Assembly: GCA_964396845.1 (NCBI GenBank)
Contig: CAYNGH010000002.1
Coordinates: 1 to 64,000 of the forward strand
Reading direction: 5' to 3'
Source of the DNA: CAYNGH01 sp964396845
GTDB taxonomy: Bacteria; Vulcanimicrobiota; JAJTBE01; CAYNGH01
DNA: 64,000 bases
Position numbers and translations under genes: made by a program
Notes under the pieces: generated by a model
What the model was told of the DNA's origin: nothing
Databases searched by the model: none
What the model saw: only the letters and a program-made list of their open reading frames with translations
Shown: positions 17,293 to 26,008 of the stretch, in pieces
Layout: every line of letters begins with the position of its first letter
Position numbering within the stretch: the first letter of the stretch is position 1

Positions 17293-18264
17293 CTACACAT
17301 AAATTTCCTCTTCCTTTTGAATGGTGATCTCACCGGCCTCTTCCATACGGCGAATAGTTTCTACTATTTCCTGCTGGGCAGAGTCCACCTCTCGCAGTGG
17401 CACTTTCCCCATGGTATCGATTTCTTCGTTCAAAACCATCCTGGCCCGGTCTGACAGATTCCTCATAATCAAATCGGCAATCTCATCCGATGTCTTCTTC
17501 AGCGCCGTGGCAAGGCTTTTCATATTGACTTCCTTTAGCACTTTCTGAATTGAACGATCATCAAGAAGCACAATATCTTCGAACACAAACATGCGGGATT
17601 TAATTTCTTCACTCAAATCAGGGTGGGACTTGTCCAAAACCTCAAGAATTGATTTTTCTGACTGACGGCCAACTCCCCGCATGATTTTTACAACAGAATC
17701 GATTCCCCCAACTTCAAGGCTGGAAGAGCTGGACATCAGGTTCAATTTTTCACCCAGAGTTCTGTCCAGAAGCCGTAGAGCGATTCGATTGGGTGGTTGC
17801 ATCTGAGATATGCGAAAAGTAAGATCCGCCTGGACTGCCGGGGGAAACTGGGACAATACCCACCCTGCCTGATCCGAGGAAATATATGACACCAGAAATG
17901 CAATCACCTGGGGATGTTCATTTCGAATGTTCTCAAACAACAGCTTTTTGTCAGCCTTATAAAGATAGTCCAGCACATAGAACTGTTCATCATCTCCCTG
18001 GATCTCAAACAATTCTGCGGGGATTTTTGAACGTTTGTCAGCCTTGAAATCCTTTCCCGAAAGAAGCTCAACAAAATCCCTGAGAACTTCCTTCACCAGA
18101 TCCGGTGTCAGATTGCCGATATCCGAGGAAACAACCTTCAATTCCTGGGCTAAACTTTTATCAAGCTGAGAAATCAGGATCTTTGCATCATCACCCAGCA
18201 CCTTTAATAAAACAGCTGCTTTTTGTATTCCTGTCATTTTTTTCAAATCAGCCGACAAAGGCAT
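17293..18264 (-). CDS. fliG: Flagellar motor switch protein FliG
   Basis: FliG couples the stator to the rotor and sits on the FliF ring. The 323-residue sequence shows all three domains: N-domain MTGIQKAAVLLKVLGDDAKI; middle domain with the EHPQ motif (IRNEHPQVIAFLVSYI); C-domain with the torque helix region FEDIVLLDDRSIQKVLKEV and MRNLSDRARMVLNEEIDTMG. ATG at 18264 lies 2 bp behind the fliF stop; an in-frame TTG at 18270 would add two residues. A 74-bp gap separates it from fliH. Confidence 0.97.
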   Translation of the reverse strand: MPLSADLKKMTGIQKAAVLLKVLGDDAKILISQLDKSLAQELKVVSSDIGNLTPDLVKEVLRDFVELLSGKDFKADKRSKIPAELFEIQGDDEQFYVLDYLYKADKKLLFENIRNEHPQVIAFLVSYISSDQAGWVLSQFPPAVQADLTFRISQMQPPNRIALRLLDRTLGEKLNLMSSSSSLEVGGIDSVVKIMRGVGRQSEKSILEVLDKSHPDLSEEIKSRMFVFEDIVLLDDRSIQKVLKEVNMKSLATALKKTSDEIADLIMRNLSDRARMVLNEEIDTMGKVPLREVDSAQQEIVETIRRMEEAGEITIQKEEEIYV

Positions 18265-18266
18265 TC

Positions 18267-19865
18267 TCAATTACCCCCTGCAGAAGCCCAATTTTCGAAG
18301 GCCCTGGCCACCAGTTTTGGATTTTCCTCAACAATCCCCTTGAGGGTACTTGACAATTCAGCAACCACCGGATCTGATTCCACGGATCCCATATCGGAGC
18401 CTTCAGGCATCCCGGTCACAGAGGCCTCCCGAGGCACCTGCAACCCCATCGAATCTGATGCGCCAACCCTGACATCAATTGACGAAGGTCTTTCTTTCTT
18501 GCTTTTCTTGAACATACCCATAAGCATCAACAATATAATCAATGGAGCAAAGGCTGAAAAAACCGGGGCTGCATACTTCCTGACAATGGACATAATTTCG
18601 TCAGCAGATTCCGCCCCGGTCAGAGGTTCAGGAATCTCAAACCCTATGGTCCTGATTGTCAGAATATCTCCCCTGGCCTGGTCTATTCCTGCAATGGACG
18701 ATATGACATCCTTGAGATCGGCAACCTGCTCAGGGGTAATATCCGAATTGCTGTCCACAAGAACCCCGATGGTCAGCCGTTTTACCTGGCCCGGAGTGAT
18801 AGATTGGCTTTCTATAGTTTTGGAAATTTCATAATTTGTCGTTGTGCTTTTCTGTTGATAAAGAGCATTGTCATCGCCGGCTCCAGCCAAAGGAAGGCGG
18901 GTTGCTCCCTGCACCGCCGGAGGTTCCTGTTCGAGGAGGTTCTTGTTGTTATAGTCTTCAATCATTGTTCTGGAGCTTCTCACCACCCCGACATTCCCAT
19001 CAACCGGCTGGAATATTTCCTTCTGAATAGCCTTTTTCTCAGTTTCAATCTCCACATTAACCTTTACAACCGCCTTACCCCGGCCCAGAACAGAGTTCAA
19101 CAGACCATTGATCCTGGATTCATAACTTTTCTGCAGTTCATTGCGAATCCGCAACTGATAAGTGGCAAGACCAAGATCCCCCTCCTGCAGAAATTCCGAC
19201 AGAAGCCGGCCATCTGTGCTCATTATGGATATATTTTCAATTTTTAGTCCTTGAACCGTCCCAGCCACCAGCCGGGCAACCCCACGAACTTCCTCGTCGG
19301 ATATCTGTTGACCGCCGGCCAGCTTCAATACCACCGATGCCGAGGGAGCCGTGTCTTCATCCAGATAAATCCGGCGCTGGGGTATCGCCAGGTTTATCCG
19401 GCAATCCTCAACACTGTCAAGATGGCGGATAGTGTTGGACAATTCTCCCTGGAGTGCTCGGATATATTTGACATTTTCAGAGAAATCCGATGACTGGAAG
19501 TCGGATTTGTCGAACAATTCGAAACCGATGTTCCCACTCTGGGGAAGACCTGAACCCGCCAGATCCAGCCTCAGCTGGTGAAGCTGATCCGTTGGCACCA
19601 GGATGGTCCGGCCCCCGTCTTCAAGGCGATATGTGACCTTCTTGTCCTTGAGGGCAGTGGTAATCTTCCCGGCATCCTCAACAGAAAGGTTGCTGTATAA
19701 TACCCTGAAGTTGGCGCGATTCATCCAGAAGGTAAAGACCACCATGGTAGAAATGATAAGAGCAAAAACCGCAAGAATTATCAGCTTCTGATTCGGATCC
19801 GAGTCCTTGAAATCCTGAATCTTCTGCTTCAGGGCATCCATGACTGTTTCTGGCTTTTCTGGCAT
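18267..19865 (-). CDS. fliF: Flagellar MS-ring protein FliF
   Basis: FliF forms the MS ring in the cytoplasmic membrane. Residues 28-46 form the first membrane helix (LIILAVFALIISTMVVFTFW) and a second lies near residue 440 (YAAPVFSAFAPLIILLMLM). The periplasmic YscJ/FliF domain includes LYSNLSVEDAGKITTALKDK, YIRALQGELSNTIRHLDSVE and RINLAIPQRRIY, and the FliF C-domain includes RARVAV-type ring-building strands. The cytoplasmic tail ends with ARAFENWAS, the FliG-binding end. ATG at 19865 has GGTGAG upstream; GTG at 19871 is the alternative. The stop is followed after 2 bp by fliG. Confidence 0.97.
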   Translation of the reverse strand: MPEKPETVMDALKQKIQDFKDSDPNQKLIILAVFALIISTMVVFTFWMNRANFRVLYSNLSVEDAGKITTALKDKKVTYRLEDGGRTILVPTDQLHQLRLDLAGSGLPQSGNIGFELFDKSDFQSSDFSENVKYIRALQGELSNTIRHLDSVEDCRINLAIPQRRIYLDEDTAPSASVVLKLAGGQQISDEEVRGVARLVAGTVQGLKIENISIMSTDGRLLSEFLQEGDLGLATYQLRIRNELQKSYESRINGLLNSVLGRGKAVVKVNVEIETEKKAIQKEIFQPVDGNVGVVRSSRTMIEDYNNKNLLEQEPPAVQGATRLPLAGAGDDNALYQQKSTTTNYEISKTIESQSITPGQVKRLTIGVLVDSNSDITPEQVADLKDVISSIAGIDQARGDILTIRTIGFEIPEPLTGAESADEIMSIVRKYAAPVFSAFAPLIILLMLMGMFKKSKKERPSSIDVRVGASDSMGLQVPREASVTGMPEGSDMGSVESDPVVAELSSTLKGIVEENPKLVARAFENWASAGGN

Positions 19866-19886
19866 ATTCACTCACCAACTGCAGAA

Positions 19887-20318
19887 TTATTTTCCAATGT
19901 CCAGTGCCCGCAGGAACATTTTCTTGGCTTCGTTAAAAGTCGTAAGATTCGCCTGGTATGATCGGGAAGCAATGGTGGAAGCGACCATTTCATCAAGGAT
20001 ATTGATATCTGGATAATCCACGAAACCATTTTCATCCGCCACGGGATGGCCGGGGTCATACACCCTCCGGGGTTGGGACTCCACCTCATATATCCCGTCA
20101 ATGGCTACTCCCCTGTCGGGAAATTCCCGGAATCCCCGGAGATAAGATCCGAAGCTTCCCTGGATGGGAGTGGTGACAACCCTGCGGGCCTGATAAAGAA
20201 ACCCATCGGCAGAACGGGGGGAATTGATATTGGCAATGTTTTCCGATATGACCTCCAGCCTGCGCCTTTCAACATCCAGGGCGCTTCCGCTGGTATGAAG
20301 AGCATCAAACATTCCCAT
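19887..20318 (-). CDS. flgC: Flagellar proximal rod protein FlgC
   Basis: The 143-residue rod protein shows both rod-hook end domains: N-terminal FDALHTSGSALDVERRRLEVISENIANINSP and C-terminal PDINILDEMVASTIASRSYQANLTTFNEAKKMFL. Length and order (flgB-flgC) are standard. The ATG follows flgB by 1 bp behind a GGAGG-type site within the flgB end. fliF starts 21 bp downstream. Confidence 0.96.
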   Translation of the reverse strand: MGMFDALHTSGSALDVERRRLEVISENIANINSPRSADGFLYQARRVVTTPIQGSFGSYLRGFREFPDRGVAIDGIYEVESQPRRVYDPGHPVADENGFVDYPDINILDEMVASTIASRSYQANLTTFNEAKKMFLRALDIGK

Positions 20319-20319
20319 C

Positions 20320-20733
20320 TTATTTGCCTCCTGTTATCGCCGTGGAGATCATCCGGTATTTCCTTGCCAGCAGATCCGATGCCGCCCGATAAGTCAGGGA
20401 GTTGACAGTCTGGCTTATCATCTCTTCCTCTTCGGATCGGCGAACATTGCGAAGATGAAGCCGTAAAAACTGGCCGTCAAGATGAAAAGCCTCGTCATCC
20501 CTCAGGGACTGGGCCGGATAATGATCCTGATGGGTTGCCTCCAGGCCGGGATAGAGAAAATCTCCCTGCCGGGCATCCCTGAGAAGCCCTATAAAATCAA
20601 CATCCTGGGCCTGAAAGCCGGGGGTTTTCATGTTTGCCACATTATTTGAAAGGTAACGCTGACGAAGGTCTATCACATCCATCATGCGTCGCAGGCCCCT
20701 TGAACCCTCAGTTGTTATGAATCCGCCATTCAA
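20320..20733 (-). CDS. flgB: Flagellar proximal rod protein FlgB
   Basis: The 137-residue protein begins with a rod-type helix, RGLRRMMDVIDLRQRYLSNN, and the signature NNVANMKTPGFQAQDVDF. It ends with MISQTVNSLTYRAASDLLAR, the FlgB C-terminal helix. It lies between fliE and flgC. FlgB joins FlgC, FlgF and FliE to form the proximal rod; only flgB, flgC and fliE are present here. Confidence 0.95.
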   Translation of the reverse strand: MNGGFITTEGSRGLRRMMDVIDLRQRYLSNNVANMKTPGFQAQDVDFIGLLRDARQGDFLYPGLEATHQDHYPAQSLRDDEAFHLDGQFLRLHLRNVRRSEEEEMISQTVNSLTYRAASDLLARKYRMISTAITGGK

Positions 20734-20767
20734 TCTAATCCCTCCTAAGAATTTCCCACAAACGCGG

Positions 20768-21088
20768 TTACATCTGCATACGCATAATCTCCTGGTATGC
20801 TTCCACTGCTTTATTTCTCACCTGCACTGCCAGCTTCAAAGACAAAAATGCCTCCTCCATGTCAATCACAACCTTGTGGATGCTGTCGGTATCGCCAACG
20901 GAAAAACGTTCTGCTGATTCTGCTGCTTTGATCTGCATATGGTTTACGTTTTTAAACGCCTCCTTGATTGGATTGAATTTCTGATGACCTTCTCCGGGGG
21001 ATAATCCCCCAGGGGGCTTTAGAATCCCCGTCCTGTCGGGGATAAGGTTGTTGACATCACCAATGATGTTGACTGGACTGATATTCAT
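20768..21088 (-). CDS. fliE: Flagellar hook-basal body adaptor FliE
   Basis: FliE connects the MS ring with the rod. The 106-residue protein has the usual C-terminal pattern: DTDSIHKVVIDMEEAFLSLKLAVQVRNKAVEAYQEIMRMQM. The start at 21088 is preceded by GAGGGTGAGCAG. It is the first gene of the rod-ring-switch cluster, ahead of flgB, whereas in many bacteria the order is flgB-flgC-fliE. The divergent gene is the large GAF kinase starting near 21.4 kb. Confidence 0.93.
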   Translation of the reverse strand: MNISPVNIIGDVNNLIPDRTGILKPPGGLSPGEGHQKFNPIKEAFKNVNHMQIKAAESAERFSVGDTDSIHKVVIDMEEAFLSLKLAVQVRNKAVEAYQEIMRMQM

Positions 21089-21424
21089 CTGCTCACCCTC
21101 TAATCGGCATACCTGCTGGAGTTACTGGTTTTCCACTGCTGTCGTTATTTACAGAGTCAACCATGGATCCTTTGTGTTAAATTGACCAGATAAGTCAAAC
21201 CAATTGTTAATACTATGGCCTGTAGTCCAATAACAATCGAATACAGATCAATTTATCCCGAAATACCCTGTGTTGACACTTAAACCTAAAGGATTAGGAA
21301 AATCATACTAAAGTATTATTTAATCAAATTGGTTTTGGGCGAAGAACAGGTCTGCCGGTGTTATTGGAGGAGTTGTGAAGGATGCAGAAGAAAGATAAAA
21401 AAAACCGGGAAGGTTATTGACACA
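21089..21424. other. Intergenic control region between fliE and the GAF kinase
   Basis: About 336 bp with no convincing gene. On the minus strand GCCGATTA (resembling a sigma-28 -10 box) lies only 14 bp before the fliE ATG, too close for use with the visible ribosome binding site. No complete sigma-70 promoter with 16-18 bp spacing was seen. A 19-bp element at 21301-21319 is shared with the region upstream of the chemosensory operon. Confidence 0.5.
21301..21319. promoter_or_regulatory. Shared 19-bp element, copy 1
   Basis: AATCATACTAAAGTATTAT matches 38261-38279 (AATCAGACTAAAGTATTAT) at 18 of 19 positions. Both copies lie in control regions of motility or signalling genes. Part of it, TACTAAAGTA, is itself nearly palindromic. 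Binding of a regulator is inference. Confidence 0.4.
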
Positions 21425-24400
21425 ATGAATATCAATTTTGACGATCTGTCTGCTGAAGCAAGAACCGACAAAGCCAGCCTTTATCTTCTGATATGCCAGA
21501 AAGCCATGGAGGCCTTTTCTGCAAACTCGGTTTTTTTTATAAGGGCATCAGGCGACGGAGAACTGAATGTGGAAAGCTCCATCGGCAAGGATCCTGAGGA
21601 AAGGCTATATAAAGACGCTCTTCTTCCCATCGTGGAAAAAGGGGTGTATGAAAACCGGGCTCCTATGATTGTAACCGATACATCCAAGGATCCACGGTTT
21701 CTTGTTCATTACAAATCAGAACTTCCCGGTTACTCACTGCTTTCATTTCCCATAATCACCAGGGATATGGTCACAGGGATTTTAACCCTTTACCGACCTC
21801 CGGGGAAGGCATTCGGCAGCAACTCTATCGGCAGAATCCACAAGTTTTCCGGCTGGGCAGGACAGCTTCTGGAACGGGGGCTTCAGCTGGAGTCATTTCG
21901 TCACAATCAACAGAAACTTGACATATTGAGCCGCCTGACCCGCACCATATCTTCTGTTCAGGAATTGGACAAGGCTGCGGAGTTTACCAGCAGTATCATA
22001 TCAGAGGTCTTAGGAGTCGATTGCCGTGTGGTTTTTTTCAAGGATGACCAGGACTGGAACCACCTGTCCCAGGACATCCGCAGAATCCTGGCCCGGGGTG
22101 TTCCATCGGTAACCGGCAGAAACAACGAAGGGCGCCAGTTAGTGGCCCCCATAACATACCAGGAGCTGATGCCCGGATACCTGGAGATTTGCGGAAGAGA
22201 GGTCAGGGATTTCACAGACCTGGCCAAGACTGTTTCCATCCTCCTGGGATCCACTGCCCGGAGGATCCTCTTAGATGAGGAGATTGATTCCAACCGGGAC
22301 AAGATAGAAGCCCTGGAAGAGATTGCCAACTATGAACTTTCCGGAGTTCTTTCATCATCATCGGATCTTGACACCATTCTGGATTCCACCCAGGAGCTTA
22401 TTGTTCACCTCCTGCGGGTGGAAAGGGTCAACGTGATGCTTTATGACAACACCACAGAAACTCTTAAAGTCGCCAAATACTGGGGAATTGACGATCGTCC
22501 TTTTGGCCGGGAGGTCCTCAGCATTGGAGAAGGCCTGGCAGGACATGCCCTGTTGACCGGAAAGCCCCAGTATAAGCGCAGTGAACCTGACGGCATCTTT
22601 GTGGAATCGCCCCAGGGACAGGAAGAAGTCCGTTCTCTTGTTTCCTACCCCATGATTGTGGAAGGACGCAGGGTAGGGGTTATAAATGTTGGGAGCATCT
22701 ACCACGACAAGATTTTTGATGAGCAGGACATCCGGATTGTATCCCTTATTGCTTCCAGAGCAGCCCTGGCCCTGGAAAACTCCTACCTTGCCCAGGAACA
22801 AAAACAGCTGATTCTTGAAAAGACCGACAACAACAAAAAACTCAAGGAAAAAAACCTTCAACTGACAGAACGGGGGAGAAGACTCTCGGAAACAACCCGG
22901 AAACTTCAGTTATCTCTCAAGGCTACCGAGAGAATCAACACCCGGCTGGCTCAGCTCAACCGACTTTCAAACCGGATCATCGGCAGCCGGCATCCCGGCT
23001 ACATAATGGATTCAGCCCTGGAATTCACAGAAAACCTCGTCCCCCGGCATGCCAGGGTCATATCCCTGGTCACCTTCACCCAGGATGGAGGCGCCGAACA
23101 AGTGCGCATTGCCCAGAACGTCCCCGGCAGATACGCCCTGTTTCTCAGAAAGTTTTTCAACAACATGCCCCAGTCCCTTTACAGAGTTCTTGTTCAGGAA
23201 AAAAAGAGCATAATTCTCCACGATTTCCGCAGTCATCCCGATGTGGAAAAACTCCGGCTGATGCAGGAACTCCGTTCCTTCTACTGTTTTCCCCTTTTCA
23301 ACAACGAAAGAACCTTTGGCACATTGATACTGGGGAGCACAAAAGAACATCTCCTGGATGATGAAGATATTGAATTTGTTTCAGCCATGGTGAACCAGGT
23401 AGCTCTATCCCTGGACAATGCCGACAAGTATTCCGAGATGCGCCGGCGTTCGGATATGCTCTCTCAGCTTAACCAGCTTACCGGTGAGATTATTTTTTCC
23501 CGGGAAAAGGGCAACCGTATGGATCCCCTGGTGGAAATGACCTGCAAACTGATGGATCAGCAGTTCGGCATTCTTCTGCTTTATAACCGGTGGGGACAGC
23601 TGGAGGTAAATGCCCGGTATGGCCGGCAGGACATATTCGACGAACATCTTAAAAATCAGGAAATCCAGATGATTATCGAAGAAGTAATCCGCCGGAGGCA
23701 GATATATTATTCTTCCACCGACTATGAACAGCTGGTGAAACGTTACTCCCTTCTGGCCCGGACGGGGATTAAATCCCTGGTGATCCTGCCTCTGATTTCC
23801 AAGGGAAACCCTATCGGAGCAATGCTGGTAAGCTCCGACAATCCCCAGGCCCACACCAAGACCATTCTTGAATACTACAAGCTTTTAGCCTCCCATCTGG
23901 CCCTGACCATAGACAACGCCCTTCTGATGTCCCGGATCCTTCTGGAGAAGGATCGCATCGACTCGGTCTTTGAGAGCATGAAAGAAGGGGTTGTTTCCAT
24001 CGACTGGGAGCGGAAGATAACGGCCTTCAACCGTGCAGCGGTGGAAATCACCGGTTATTCCGAGGAAGAGGCTCTGGGCAAGTTCTGTCACGAAATATTC
24101 CGGTGCAAGGACACTCCCGGTGAGAAGTGTGTTGATGTTTGTCCCCTGATGGACCTGCTCAACTCCATGGCCCAGGAGCCTGCCGCGGGCCGTAACGAGG
24201 GAAAATTTAAAATGAAGGACGGAACGTGGCGGGACTTGATGGTTACTTCTTCACTGCTGTCACAAGACGGCGATCCCGTAGGAGGGGTGCTGGTATTCCG
24301 GGACATTACCCAGGAGAAGGCTTTCCAGGCCAGGCGTTCCGATTATCTGGCTGCAATTTCCCACGACATTTTTACTCCCCTGACAGCCATGAAGGGGTAT

Positions 24401-25048
24401 GTCACAACCCTTCTGCTTCATCAGGATCGTTTTGATGAAAACATGCAGAAGGAATTTATGAGGGTCATCAACAGCGAAATTGATCGAATGACCCGGCTGT
24501 TATACAATCTTATGAGCCTGTCCCGGATGGAATCAGACAAACTGCAGGCTGTCCCCACCCCGCAAAGCCTTGAGGGACTGATTCAAAAAATCGTGGATCT
24601 CTACTCCCTGAGCGCAAGAAACCACGATATTGCATTAGATCCCTCCGTTGGGGAAATGCCCTCGGTTTATGCTGATCCCGACCAGGTGGAACAGATCCTG
24701 AGCAATCTTTTAAGCAACGCCATCAAGTATTCCCCCGGGGGTGGAAAAATCATAATTCGCGCCAGAGAAGAACAAGATGGAATGATAGCTGTATCAGTGA
24801 GGGATCATGGAATAGGTGTCGAGGAAAAGGACCTGGATCGGATTTTTGATCGTTACCAGCGGGTTATCACAAAGAAATCCAGGGCAGTATCAGGAATGGG
24901 GCTGGGGCTTTTCATAACAAAAGTACTCACGGAAATGCAGGGAGGAACTATATGGGCCGAAAGGTGCCATGACGGCGGGACCCTGTTCACCTTTACCCTG
25001 AGAAAATTCGGCCCTGACATATTTGATGACGATGAGGATGAAGAATGA
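21425..25048 (+). CDS. Large multi-GAF, PAS sensor histidine kinase
   Basis: A soluble protein of about 1,207 residues. Several GAF-like modules follow one another (good examples are ILSIGEGLAGHALLTGKPQY with MIVEGRRVGVINVGS, FCFPLFNNERTFGTLILGS-type sequence, and SLVILPLISKGNPIGAMLVS), with a coiled coil after the third. A PAS domain lies around residue 850 (GVVSIDWERKITAFNRAAVE, ITGYSEEEALGKFC) and contains clustered Cys (residues near CKDTPGEKCVDVC). HisKA has AAISHDIFTPLTAMK (His980); HATPase has NLLSNAIKYSPGG, VRDHGIGVEEKD and GMGLGLFITK. No receiver is attached. It converges with the cheY at 25072-25509. Start is uncertain: ATG 21425 is preferred; TTG 21329 extends it, and ATG 21382 behind GGAGG is out of frame by one base across an A8 run. 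Confidence 0.88.
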   Translation: MNINFDDLSAEARTDKASLYLLICQKAMEAFSANSVFFIRASGDGELNVESSIGKDPEERLYKDALLPIVEKGVYENRAPMIVTDTSKDPRFLVHYKSELPGYSLLSFPIITRDMVTGILTLYRPPGKAFGSNSIGRIHKFSGWAGQLLERGLQLESFRHNQQKLDILSRLTRTISSVQELDKAAEFTSSIISEVLGVDCRVVFFKDDQDWNHLSQDIRRILARGVPSVTGRNNEGRQLVAPITYQELMPGYLEICGREVRDFTDLAKTVSILLGSTARRILLDEEIDSNRDKIEALEEIANYELSGVLSSSSDLDTILDSTQELIVHLLRVERVNVMLYDNTTETLKVAKYWGIDDRPFGREVLSIGEGLAGHALLTGKPQYKRSEPDGIFVESPQGQEEVRSLVSYPMIVEGRRVGVINVGSIYHDKIFDEQDIRIVSLIASRAALALENSYLAQEQKQLILEKTDNNKKLKEKNLQLTERGRRLSETTRKLQLSLKATERINTRLAQLNRLSNRIIGSRHPGYIMDSALEFTENLVPRHARVISLVTFTQDGGAEQVRIAQNVPGRYALFLRKFFNNMPQSLYRVLVQEKKSIILHDFRSHPDVEKLRLMQELRSFYCFPLFNNERTFGTLILGSTKEHLLDDEDIEFVSAMVNQVALSLDNADKYSEMRRRSDMLSQLNQLTGEIIFSREKGNRMDPLVEMTCKLMDQQFGILLLYNRWGQLEVNARYGRQDIFDEHLKNQEIQMIIEEVIRRRQIYYSSTDYEQLVKRYSLLARTGIKSLVILPLISKGNPIGAMLVSSDNPQAHTKTILEYYKLLASHLALTIDNALLMSRILLEKDRIDSVFESMKEGVVSIDWERKITAFNRAAVEITGYSEEEALGKFCHEIFRCKDTPGEKCVDVCPLMDLLNSMAQEPAAGRNEGKFKMKDGTWRDLMVTSSLLSQDGDPVGGVLVFRDITQEKAFQARRSDYLAAISHDIFTPLTAMKGYVTTLLLHQDRFDENMQKEFMRVINSEIDRMTRLLYNLMSLSRMESDKLQAVPTPQSLEGLIQKIVDLYSLSARNHDIALDPSVGEMPSVYADPDQVEQILSNLLSNAIKYSPGGGKIIIRAREEQDGMIAVSVRDHGIGVEEKDLDRIFDRYQRVITKKSRAVSGMGLGLFITKVLTEMQGGTIWAERCHDGGTLFTFTLRKFGPDIFDDDEDEE

Positions 25049-25071
25049 CGCACATTGGCCTGCGGGGGATT

Positions 25072-25509
25072 CTATTGAATTTTTCCCCGGAAGGTCTTTG
25101 ATATGACCTTCTTTATCATCAAGGCAGCATCTATAGGCTTAAAGGGCTTCACGATAAAATACTTGGCCCCGTTGACAATGGCTTCCTTGACCTTGTCCTG
25201 ATAACCCAGGGAGCTTATCATGATGATTGTGGCATTGGGATCGATGGAAACAAGGTGTTTGACTGCTTCAACCCCGGTCATGTTGGGCATCACAATATCC
25301 AAAGTCACAATGTCGGGACGTGTTTTCTTATAAACCTCAATGGCCTGAAGGCCGTCTTCTGCTTCTCCCACCACCTCGCCCTTCATCAGTCGAACAACAA
25401 TCTTCAGACTCCGCCGGATAAATTCAGAGTCATCCACAACCATGAATCGAAAAGGGGAGCCATCCTTCTTGAATATCTGCGCCTCGCTGTTAGAGGTATC
25501 AATAGTCAT
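25072..25509 (-). CDS. cheY: CheY-like response regulator (end of chemosensory operon)
   Basis: A single receiver domain of 145 residues with a 20-residue N-terminal tail. Visible receiver residues: VVDDSEFIRR (acidic pair), VTLDIVMPNMTG (phosphorylated Asp), IIMISSLG (Ser in place of the switch Thr) and FIVKPFKP (conserved Lys). It is the last gene of the operon, 18 bp after cheX. It could be the motor-binding CheY or a phosphate sink; a second cheY lies at 29946-30332 in the same operon. Confidence 0.9.
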   Translation of the reverse strand: MTIDTSNSEAQIFKKDGSPFRFMVVDDSEFIRRSLKIVVRLMKGEVVGEAEDGLQAIEVYKKTRPDIVTLDIVMPNMTGVEAVKHLVSIDPNATIIMISSLGYQDKVKEAIVNGAKYFIVKPFKPIDAALMIKKVISKTFRGKIQ

Positions 25510-25527
25510 TTCAACAATCTCCTCTCA

Positions 25528-25995
25528 TCAGTTTGCCTTTATTTTAAGAGCAATGTTCACATTCAGATCCCCGTGGGGTGTGCTCAAGGGGATAATTATA
25601 GTATCAAGGGTCGAGTCGGTGGTCTGCATATCCTTACCGCATAAAAGCACCGGGGGAGTGATGTTGAACTTGCTTCCGCCGTCATTCAGGGTGGTTATGG
25701 CCTTGCCCACGATGATGTTGGCCAGTTCGTTGATGGTTGCCTTTGCAAGGCTGTTGAAGGAATCCAGCTCCTCATAATTCATGGCTCCGGCAATAGTCCT
25801 GGCAGATTCTTCGGACATATCCAGGATAAATCTCCCCTCAACCTCCCCGATAAGGCCGATGATGACAGCCACTCCATTCATGGGAACCGGCGATTTCTTC
25901 ATCACCGGCTTTCCCGGCGTTATAGGGCCTTCAAGCATCTCCTTGAGAACATCATAAGCGCCCTGGGCAAAGGGCTTGGCATATTTTTTTACCAT
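25528..25995 (-). CDS. cheX: CheX-type CheY-P phosphatase
   Basis: CheX removes phosphate from CheY-P. Residues KATINELANIIVGKAI hold the catalytic pattern E-x2-N, with Pro about 21 residues on (NITPP), as in CheX/CheC/FliY. The N-terminus (AKPFAQGAYDVLKEML) and VAVIIGLIGEVEGRFILDMS agree with the CheX fold. I place the start at ATG 25995, seven bases behind AAGGGAG; ATG 26001 and 26034 are alternatives. It lies between cheA1 and the distal cheY. Confidence 0.88.
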   Translation of the reverse strand: MVKKYAKPFAQGAYDVLKEMLEGPITPGKPVMKKSPVPMNGVAVIIGLIGEVEGRFILDMSEESARTIAGAMNYEELDSFNSLAKATINELANIIVGKAITTLNDGGSKFNITPPVLLCGKDMQTTDSTLDTIIIPLSTPHGDLNVNIALKIKAN

Positions 25996-26008
25996 TTGCA
26001 TTCTCCCT

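Noticed and set aside
21103..21112. GCCGATTA as sigma-28 -10 box for fliE
   Set aside because: There is no TAAA at 14-16 bp and the mRNA would start within the ribosome binding site.
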